Shown in pieces: positions 1 through 5,066 of a stretch of DNA of 7,075 nt (its first letter is position 1; every line of letters starts with the position of its first letter). Under the pieces are notes generated by a model. It was not told the DNA's origin and made no database searches. It saw only the letters and a program-made list of their open reading frames with translations. This DNA comes from DATBAK01 sp036787815. Lineage in GTDB: Bacteria > Actinomycetota > Acidimicrobiia > IMCC26256 > PALSA-610. The DNA lies in assembly GCA_036787815.1 (NCBI GenBank), contig DAIQOP010000204.1, forward strand, positions 1 through 7,075, in the 5' to 3' direction. Made by a program: the position numbers and the translations under genes.

Positions 1-49
1 CGGCCCCTGGCGGCTGTCGGGCCGCATCGCCCGCCGCTCCCGCACCTAG
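1..49 (+). CDS. C-terminal tail of an unidentified gene (partial)
   Basis: Reading from base 2, fifteen sense codons run to a TAG stop at 47-49 and give the residues GPWRLSGRIARRSRT. All fifteen codons end in G or C, whereas the other forward frames show A or T in the third position, so this frame has the codon signature of a real gene. The 5' part lies outside the window. The tail is basic and contains one Trp; no family can be named from so little sequence. The gene would run towards the minus-strand gene ending at 169, and the palindrome at 129-162 lies between the two. Chance alone could give such a short GC3-perfect frame in DNA this rich in GC, so this is a moderate call. Confidence 0.42.
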   Translation, partial: GPWRLSGRIARRSRT

Positions 50-63
50 CTCCCGCCCCGCCC

Positions 64-81
64 TCCGCCCGCTCCGGCGGA
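64..81 (+). terminator. Small stem-loop after the TAG at 47-49
   Basis: TCCGCC at 64-69 pairs perfectly with GGCGGA at 76-81 across a six-base loop. It lies 15 bases past the stop of the probable plus-strand gene tail. No T-run follows. It may help end transcription of that gene, but six-base stems are common by chance in DNA this GC-rich. Confidence 0.25.
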
Positions 82-128
82 AGTGATGACGTTCTGCGGG
101 CGTCGAGCGGTCGAATCGCGATCAGTTC

Positions 129-162
129 GGCGCGTGACGGTCCCGCGGGACCGTCACGCGCC
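129..162. terminator. Perfect 34-bp palindrome, probable bidirectional terminator
   Basis: Bases 129-145 are the exact reverse complement of 146-162 (GGCGCGTGACGGTCCCG against its mirror), so the strip can form a stem of about 15 GC-rich pairs closed by a tight loop. It starts six bases after the stop codon (169-171) of the long minus-strand gene, and lies about 80 bases after the stop of the probable plus-strand gene tail. That is where a terminator shared by two convergent genes would sit. No clear U-tract follows on either strand, which is usual for hairpin terminators in high-GC actinobacteria. A perfectly symmetric site could instead bind a dimeric protein, but its position favours termination. 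Confidence 0.72.
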
Positions 163-168
163 ACGAGG

Positions 169-3100
169 TCACGTGAACGTGTAGTTGTCGGCGGGCTTGA
201 TCTTGCTGGTTCCCGCCGGGGCCGTCACCCGCACGTCGACGAGTCCGGCGGCGTGCGCGGGTGTGACCGCGGTGATCTTGGTGGCCGACACCACGGTGAA
301 GCTCGTCGCCGCGGTGGTGCCGAACTTCACCGCCGTCGCGAAGGTGAAGTCGGTGCCGACGATGGTCACGGTCTTGCCACCGAGGTGGGTGCCGCTCGCC
401 GGCGTCACCGACGTGATCTTCGGCGCGGCCGCGAACGTGTAGTGGTCGGCCGCGGCGATCGCGCTCGTTCCCGACAGCGTCGTCACCCGCACGTCGACCG
501 GGCCGGCGACATGCGCCGGCGTGACCGCCGTGATCTTGGTTGCCGACACCACGGTGTAGCTCGTCGCCGAGGTCGTGCCGAACTTCACGGCCGTCACGCC
601 GGCGAAGTGCGTGCCGGTGATCGTCACCGTCTGGCCCCCCGCGAGGGCACCGGAGGTCGGCGCGACGGTCGCGATCGTCGGGTTCGCCGCGGTGATCGTG
701 AAGCTCGTCGTCGCCGTCGAGGGCTTGTACTTGAAGTTCCCCGGGTAGGTCGCGGTGACCGCGTACGTGCCCGGAGCGAGCGTGCTCGCGGTGGCGCAGG
801 CCGGTGTGCCCGTGCGGGCGGTCAGGCAGAGCGTCGTCGGGCCCTGCACGAACGAGATGACGCCCGTCGCCCCCTTCGGGAGACCGCTCACCGAGAGCGT
901 GATCGCGTGCCCGTACGCCGCCGTCGTCGGGTTCGCCGCCGCGGTGATCACCGTCTTGATCTTCGTGATCGTGAAGGTGGTGGTGGCGGTCGACCCGTTG
1001 TAGTTGGCGTTCCCCGGGTAGGTCGCGGTGACCGAGTACGTGTACGGATAGAGGTTCTTCGCGGTCGGGCAGCTCGGGGCTCCCGTCTTCGGCGTGACGC
1101 ACAACGTCGTCACGCCGGTCGTGAAGCTGATGTTGCCCGTGGCTCCGCGCGGGAGACCGCTCACCGAGAGCGTGACGGCATTGCCGTAGGTGGTCTTCGT
1201 CGGTTGGGCCGTCGCGGTGATCGCCGTGTCGGCCTTGACGATCGTGAAGTTCGTCGTTGCCGGCGTTGCCGGGTTCCCCGAGTACGTGGCCGTGACCGGA
1301 TACGCGCCCGGCGCGAGCTTGTCGGGGATCGGGCAGCTCGCCCCGCCGGCCGACACCGTCGCGGTGCACAGCGTGGTGGCACCGGAGGTGAAGGTCACGG
1401 TGCCCGTCGCCGCCGGCGCCAGACCACTCGCCGCCAGGGTCACCGGAGTTCGGTACGCCGCGATCGGCGGTGTCGCGGTGGCGTTGAAGCCACCGGCGAC
1501 CGGGTCGACCTGCTGGGTCAGCGTCGACGACGTCGAGCCCGCGAACCCGGTGTCGCCGCTGTACGTCGCGACGATCGGGTGCGACCCCGAACCCGCGTAC
1601 GTCACCGCGCAGGGAGCGTGCCCGGCCCCGTCGACGGCGACCGCGGCACACGTGGCGATCGGCGTTCCACCATCGGTGAACGAGACCGTGCCACCGTCGG
1701 GCACGGGGCTCACCGACGCCGTGTAGCTGACCTGCTGGCCCGCCGAAGACGGGTTCGCCGACGACCCCAACCCGGTGGCCGTCGTGGCCACCGAGGCGCT
1801 GACTTCCTGATCGAGCGTCGACGACGCCGAGCCCGAGAACGCCGCGTCGCCGTTGTACGTCGCCACGATCGGGTGGGACCCGACCGCCGCGTACGTCGCC
1901 GAGCACTGCGCGTTGCCCGAGCCGTCGACCACGATCGCCTCGCACGTCGTGATCGGCGTTCCGCCGTCGGTGAACGTGACCGTGCCACCGTCGGGCACGG
2001 GGCTCACCGACGCGGTGTAGGTGACCGCTTGTCCCACCGCCGACGGGTTCACCGACGACGAGACGCCCGTCGCCGTCGTGGTCACGGACGCACTGACTTC
2101 CTGATCCAGCGACGACGACGCCGAACCCGCGAACGCGGAGTCGCCGCTGTACGTCGCCACGATCGGGTGCGAACCGACCGCCGCGTAGGTGGCCGTGCAC
2201 TGCGCGTTGCCCGACGCGTCGACCGCCACCGATTCACACGACGGGATCGCCGTCCCGTTGTCGGTGAACGCGACCGTGCCGCCGTCGGGAGTCGGACTCA
2301 CGGACGCCGTGTAGGTGACCGCTTGCCCCACCGCCGACGGGTTCGTCGACGACACCAACCCGGTCGTGGTCGGCGTCGGCGGGTTGCCGGCCGATCCGAG
2401 CGGGCAGAGCGACGGGTTGCCGAAGATGCTGAACGGGCCGAGCCACGAACCGCCCGTGTTGCCGCTCAACGGTCCGACGTTCACCTGCGCGACCCAGTTG
2501 CCGGCCACGCAGATGTCGCCGTCGACGGCGAGGGGCGGGTAGGTGATCGTGCCGGTGGCCGCGGCGGTGAGCCCGGCACCGACGTTGGCGAAATCGGGAC
2601 CGATCTGCAGCCAGAGCGGCGAGACCGCGAGCGTCCCGGTGAGCGACGCGCTGAACGCGGTCGTGACGCAGTCGGTCGTCGGGTTGCCGTCGGCGTCGAC
2701 ACAGTTGGAGCTCATCGTGACGCCGCGGACGTCGTCGGCGTTCGAGCCCGGGATGAAGCTGCCGCCGAGCGTGTACGTGCCCGCGTTGATCGTGACCGTG
2801 AGCGTCACCGCCGCGGTGATGCTGCCGCCGACGACGAAGTAGAAGCCGGCGATCCCGGGGATCGCGAGGTCGGGGATCGCGATCTGTTCACAACCCGAGA
2901 CGGTGCCCGACAGCGCGATGCTGATCTGGATCGGGTTCTCCACCGTCAAGGTGCCGTTCCCGACGAGGGTCTCGGGGATGCCGAGCGCGGATTCGGAGAT
3001 GCCGTACGACGCGTCGACGCTGACCGGGCCGCCGATGAGCGAACCGCCGACGGTCAGGCCGGTCGAGGTGCCCGAAGATCCGTTGATGCCGCAGGCGCGA

Positions 3101-4083
3101 CTCTCGACCGACGCCTGCCCGCCGAGGCTGGCGGTCCAGTTGAAGTTGAGCGGCGGCGACGTGAACGAGTTGTGGTGCACGCTGAGGTACATGAACTCGT
3201 CGGGGCAGCCGGTGGGCAGCAGCACGGCGCAGTGTTGCGGGCTCGTGCCGGCGACCGAGTCGGCGAGCTGCACGGAGATGCCTTCGTTGTCCTGTGACAC
3301 CACCGACGGCGGTGGCACCACGCTGAAGTGCGTTGCGTCGACCGGCGTGATGTTGCTCGTCGCGACGACGCCGAACCAGGCGGCGAGGGGCGTGCCGACC
3401 CCGCTCGTGGTCACCGTGACCGCGCCGGTCCCGGGGGCGTCGTTCGTACCGCCGCTCACCGGGCCGTAGGGAGGAGTGACGTCGCTGACCCCGGGCACGT
3501 TCGGGTCGGCGGCGGGCGTCGCGGCGGTGACGGTCTGCGAGTCGTAGACCGAGAAGTCGGGGTTGAAGAGGGTGACCTTCACGGAGTCGCCGGGCATGAC
3601 CGAGTAGCCGGGGCAGGTGGGCCCGAGGTCGCCGACCTGGAGGATGAGCTCCGTGCTCGTCGAGGCGCCGACGATGATCTTGCAGGTGGTGAAGGTGTCG
3701 GTGTCGTGGCCGGCCAGCCAACCGTTGCTGCCGTCGTTGTTGTCCTCGATGGTCACGAGCGCGCTGTTGCCGTATTCCTCCACGCCGATGGTCGACGGGT
3801 CGACGGTCGGCAGGCCCGAGCCGGTCATCATGATCGTGACGGGGCAGTTCGTGCCCGAGATCGGACCGACGGAGCAGGAGTCGGGGCCGCCGGTGCGCAC
3901 ACCGACGATCGGCGCGAGCGTGAAGGCGAACGGGTGCGCCTTCGCGGCCGGCGCCGCGGACGCCGGAGCGGTCGGGACCAGACCCATCGCGACGACCAAC
4001 GTGATCGCGATCGCGCCGCGCCCCGCGAGGCGAGCGCCCGCCGTCGACCGTCCGGATCCGTGAGCTCGAGCACCGATACGCAT
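169..4083 (-). CDS. Secreted multidomain Ig-like / IPT-TIG repeat protein
   Basis: Encodes 1304 residues from ATG 4083. This start has an AGGGG seven bases upstream and gives an Arg-rich N-terminus, a hydrophobic core and an ASA/AP signal-peptidase site near residue 43; a GTG at 4128 would add 15 residues before the signal and has no ribosome site. Order of parts: an IPT-like region (about 55-185), a second one with a 'VTPPYGPVSGG' motif (about 197-300), an unassigned beta-rich head with six Cys (about 301-560), three Big_3_5-type Ig repeats of exactly 98 residues (572-861), three more Ig-like repeats of about 90 residues (865-1132), and two IPT/TIG domains (1134-1217, 1220-1304). Each Ig-like unit has two Cys 10-13 residues apart, possible disulfides. 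There is no LPXTG signal or C-terminal membrane helix, so it is probably released or loosely held at the surface. An adhesin or scaffold role is inferred; no catalytic motif is visible. Confidence 0.93.
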   Translation of the reverse strand: MRIGARAHGSGRSTAGARLAGRGAIAITLVVAMGLVPTAPASAAPAAKAHPFAFTLAPIVGVRTGGPDSCSVGPISGTNCPVTIMMTGSGLPTVDPSTIGVEEYGNSALVTIEDNNDGSNGWLAGHDTDTFTTCKIIVGASTSTELILQVGDLGPTCPGYSVMPGDSVKVTLFNPDFSVYDSQTVTAATPAADPNVPGVSDVTPPYGPVSGGTNDAPGTGAVTVTTSGVGTPLAAWFGVVATSNITPVDATHFSVVPPPSVVSQDNEGISVQLADSVAGTSPQHCAVLLPTGCPDEFMYLSVHHNSFTSPPLNFNWTASLGGQASVESRACGINGSSGTSTGLTVGGSLIGGPVSVDASYGISESALGIPETLVGNGTLTVENPIQISIALSGTVSGCEQIAIPDLAIPGIAGFYFVVGGSITAAVTLTVTINAGTYTLGGSFIPGSNADDVRGVTMSSNCVDADGNPTTDCVTTAFSASLTGTLAVSPLWLQIGPDFANVGAGLTAAATGTITYPPLAVDGDICVAGNWVAQVNVGPLSGNTGGSWLGPFSIFGNPSLCPLGSAGNPPTPTTTGLVSSTNPSAVGQAVTYTASVSPTPDGGTVAFTDNGTAIPSCESVAVDASGNAQCTATYAAVGSHPIVATYSGDSAFAGSASSSLDQEVSASVTTTATGVSSSVNPSAVGQAVTYTASVSPVPDGGTVTFTDGGTPITTCEAIVVDGSGNAQCSATYAAVGSHPIVATYNGDAAFSGSASSTLDQEVSASVATTATGLGSSANPSSAGQQVSYTASVSPVPDGGTVSFTDGGTPIATCAAVAVDGAGHAPCAVTYAGSGSHPIVATYSGDTGFAGSTSSTLTQQVDPVAGGFNATATPPIAAYRTPVTLAASGLAPAATGTVTFTSGATTLCTATVSAGGASCPIPDKLAPGAYPVTATYSGNPATPATTNFTIVKADTAITATAQPTKTTYGNAVTLSVSGLPRGATGNISFTTGVTTLCVTPKTGAPSCPTAKNLYPYTYSVTATYPGNANYNGSTATTTFTITKIKTVITAAANPTTAAYGHAITLSVSGLPKGATGVISFVQGPTTLCLTARTGTPACATASTLAPGTYAVTATYPGNFKYKPSTATTSFTITAANPTIATVAPTSGALAGGQTVTITGTHFAGVTAVKFGTTSATSYTVVSATKITAVTPAHVAGPVDVRVTTLSGTSAIAAADHYTFAAAPKITSVTPASGTHLGGKTVTIVGTDFTFATAVKFGTTAATSFTVVSATKITAVTPAHAAGLVDVRVTAPAGTSKIKPADNYTFT
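172..426 (-). repeat. IPT/TIG domain, copy 2 (C-terminal)
   Basis: The last 85 residues of the Ig/IPT protein form an IPT/TIG fold unit: 'ITSVTPASGTHLGGKTVTI', then 'AVKFGTTAATSFTVVSATKI' and a closing 'VDVRVT' strand. The unit is 86 residues (258 bp) from the copy at 433-684 and nearly identical to it in the second half. The protein ends on the final strand of this domain, so nothing is left for a cell-wall anchor. Confidence 0.85.
433..684 (-). repeat. IPT/TIG domain, copy 1
   Basis: Residues about 1134-1217 of the Ig/IPT protein: 'IATVAPTSGALAGGQTVTI', 'GTHF', 'AVKFGTTSATSYTVVSATKI' and 'VDVRVT', matching the usual IPT pattern of P-x-S-G, GG-x-x-V-T-I and G-x-x-F. It pairs with the copy at 172-426 at a spacing of 258 bp. 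Such domains are small beta-sandwiches, common as spacers or binding modules in bacterial surface proteins. Confidence 0.85.
688..1491 (-). repeat. Three tandem Ig-like units of about 90 residues
   Basis: Three units share the pattern 'ATA-P-YG-AVTLSVSGLP-GATG-ISFT-G-TTLC', a second Cys 10-11 residues later, 'Y-VTATYPGN' and 'FTIT'. The equivalent Tyr lie at residues 877, 966 and 1057, a period of 89-91. The unit is distinct from the 98-residue repeats at 1501-2370 but belongs to the same broad class of bacterial Ig-like domains. The two C-terminal units resemble each other more closely than the first. Confidence 0.8.
1501..2370 (-). repeat. Three tandem 98-residue Big_3_5-type Ig repeats
   Basis: The units carry 'NPSAVGQAVTYTASVSP-PDGGTV-FTD-GT', 'C', 'VD-SGNAQC-ATYA--GSHPIVATYSGD--F-GSASS-L-QEV'. 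Equivalent Asn lie at residues 581, 679 and 777, an exact period of 98 residues or 294 bp. Identity extends to DNA: bases 1684-1719 equal 1978-2013 over 36 bp. The pattern is that of Ig-like domain repeat proteins (Pfam Big_3_5 group). Exact period and DNA identity suggest fairly recent tandem duplication or gene conversion. Confidence 0.87.
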
Positions 4084-4313
4084 CGCGTGGCCCCTGTTCG
4101 ACAAAGCAGCTATCTCTGGACTGTTCACGGCATCATCACGAGCGGGCGTTACAGCAGCGCATCACCTCTGCATCGTCCACCTGCTGCTCGCGTTCCGGGG
4201 TCGTCGCCACGCTCTTCGTGATTCATGAGCGACCGCGACGTACCGCCAAAGGTCCGGCGCTTCCGGGTCGATCGCCCCTGCCGGGCCGACGGGCGTCGGC
4301 ACACCGTTCAAGC
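4084..4313. promoter_or_regulatory. Divergent intergenic region between the Ig/IPT gene and the Gmad2 lipoprotein gene
   Basis: These 230 bp must hold the promoters of both outward-facing genes. I cannot point to a convincing -35/-10 pair on either strand. A six-pair stem-loop (GCCGAC 4285-4290 with GTCGGC 4295-4300, four-base loop) ends 13 bases before the lipoprotein ATG and could affect its translation. On the minus strand CAGCAG and CTGCTG can pair in the leader of the Ig/IPT gene, about 100 bases upstream of its ATG. I looked for c-di-GMP and c-di-AMP riboswitch core motifs and saw none. No small gene with convincing codon use is visible. Confidence 0.5.
4091..4095 (-). promoter_or_regulatory. 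Ribosome binding site deciding the start at 4083
   Basis: On the minus strand AGGGG lies seven bases before ATG 4083, a good Shine-Dalgarno position. No comparable motif precedes the in-frame GTG at 4128, which supports the shorter start. Confidence 0.65.
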
Positions 4314-5039
4314 ATGAGGATCACCGCGCGCCGCATCACGTTGGCGTTCCTCGTCGTGGCGGTTTCGCTCTCGGCGGGGTGCGGCAGCAGCAAGAAGGCG
4401 CTCCCGGCCGGCACCACCACGTCGACGGCGGCACCCACGACGACCACCACGACTGCGGCGGCCGCGACCACCACGACGACCGCGCCGAGCGCACCGTGGA
4501 TCGCGGTGTGGCCGCCCGCCGGGAGCGACGACAGCTACGGCGATCCCGTCGTCGCCGCCCGCACGTTCGCGACCAGCTACCTGCACTTCGTCACGCCGGT
4601 CGTCGGGGCGTTCCAGCAGGGCGATTCGCGTTCGGGAGAGGTTCCGGTCCAGCCGAAGTCGACCGGGCCGGTGACCACGATCCTCGTGCGCCAACTCGGC
4701 ACCGACGGCTCGTGGTCGGTCCTCGGCGCCGCCACGCCGAACATCCGGCTCACCGAACCGGCGGCGCTGGCCGCGATCGGCTCGCCGGTCCGGCTGCGTG
4801 GTTCGAGCAGCGCGTTCGAGGGGACCGTGCAGGTCTCGATCCGCCAGGACGACGTCGCCAAGCCCTTGACCGAAGGGTTCGTGACGGGCGGCTCCCTCGC
4901 GATGGGACCCTTCGACTCGACGTTCACGTTCCCGGCCCCCACGAGCAGCTACGGCGCGATCGTGCTCGACACGATCTCCCCCGAGACCGGCCACGTGTCG
5001 GAGGCAACCGTGATCCGCGTTCGCCTGTCGCAACCCTGA
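4314..5039 (+). CDS. Gmad2-domain lipoprotein
   Basis: Encodes 241 residues. The ATG at 4314 is chosen because it gives a compact lipoprotein signal: basic start (MRITARR), hydrophobic core and lipobox LSAGC with Cys23 as the lipid-modified residue. A GTG at 4218 would add 32 residues of Arg/Pro-rich sequence in front of it. Residues 34-57 are a Thr/Ala linker; 61-142 form a domain with 'DDPVVAARTFA'-like spacing, 'PVVGAF', 'GDSRSGEV', 'VTTILVRQL' and 'WSVLGAATPNI'. Residues 143-238 match the Gmad2 Ig-like fold ('SPVRLRGSSSAFEGTV', 'GPFDSTFTF', 'ISPETGHVSEATVIRVRL'). Gmad2 was first described in spore-germination proteins and also occurs in non-sporulating actinobacterial lipoproteins, where its role is unknown. 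Predicted to sit on the outer face of the membrane; no enzyme motif is seen. No clear ribosome site precedes the ATG. It is convergent with the deacetylase gene. Confidence 0.9.
   Translation: MRITARRITLAFLVVAVSLSAGCGSSKKALPAGTTTSTAAPTTTTTTAAAATTTTTAPSAPWIAVWPPAGSDDSYGDPVVAARTFATSYLHFVTPVVGAFQQGDSRSGEVPVQPKSTGPVTTILVRQLGTDGSWSVLGAATPNIRLTEPAALAAIGSPVRLRGSSSAFEGTVQVSIRQDDVAKPLTEGFVTGGSLAMGPFDSTFTFPAPTSSYGAIVLDTISPETGHVSEATVIRVRLSQP
4413..4484 (+). repeat. Thr/Ala low-complexity linker of the lipoprotein
   Basis: Codons 34-57 consist almost only of Thr and Ala, with one Ser and one Pro, written as runs of ACC/ACG/ACT and GCG/GCC. It joins the lipidated Cys23 to the folded part. Such Thr-rich linkers span the cell wall and are common O-mannosylation targets in actinobacteria; that modification is inferred here. 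Confidence 0.7.
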
Positions 5040-5042
5040 TCC

Positions 5043-5066
5043 GAACGCACCTCGGTCGTGCGGTTC
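5043..5066. terminator. Convergent-gene hairpin, possible bidirectional terminator
   Basis: GAA-CGCAC (5043-5050) pairs with GTGCG-TTC (5058-5062, 5064-5066), with one bulged G at 5063 and a seven-base loop. It fills the 25-bp gap between the TGA of the lipoprotein gene (5037-5039) and the TGA of the deacetylase gene (5065-5067), overlapping the latter by two bases. No U-tract is present. Its position between two converging stops suits a shared terminator. Confidence 0.48.

Noticed and set aside
122..2200. A 692-codon minus-strand frame overlapping the repeats of the Ig/IPT gene
   Set aside because: It is a frame-shifted shadow on the same strand. Its apparent repeats (Arg/His/Asp-rich) only mirror the repeats of the true frame.
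1501..2370. Regular repeats as a possible CRISPR array
   Set aside because: The period is 294 bp, the repeats are in-frame protein domains, and there are no short conserved repeats separated by unique spacers.
253..3297. A 1014-codon open frame on the plus strand opposite the Ig/IPT gene
   Set aside because: Its translation is Arg/Gly/Asp-rich with no domain pattern, and it lies antisense to a gene with a clear signal peptide and repeats. GC-rich repetitive DNA keeps such frames open by chance.
4084..4128. GTG start at 4128 for the Ig/IPT protein
   Set aside because: No ribosome site precedes it, while ATG 4083 has AGGGG at seven bases and starts directly at the signal peptide.
4218..4313. 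GTG start at 4218 for the lipoprotein
   Set aside because: It would add 32 Arg/Pro-rich residues before the lipoprotein signal and spoil its normal length.
4084..4313. Riboswitch or small RNA in the divergent intergenic region
   Set aside because: Only short stems are present, and I could not match conserved core motifs of c-di-GMP, c-di-AMP or cobalamin riboswitches. A covariance-model search would settle it.
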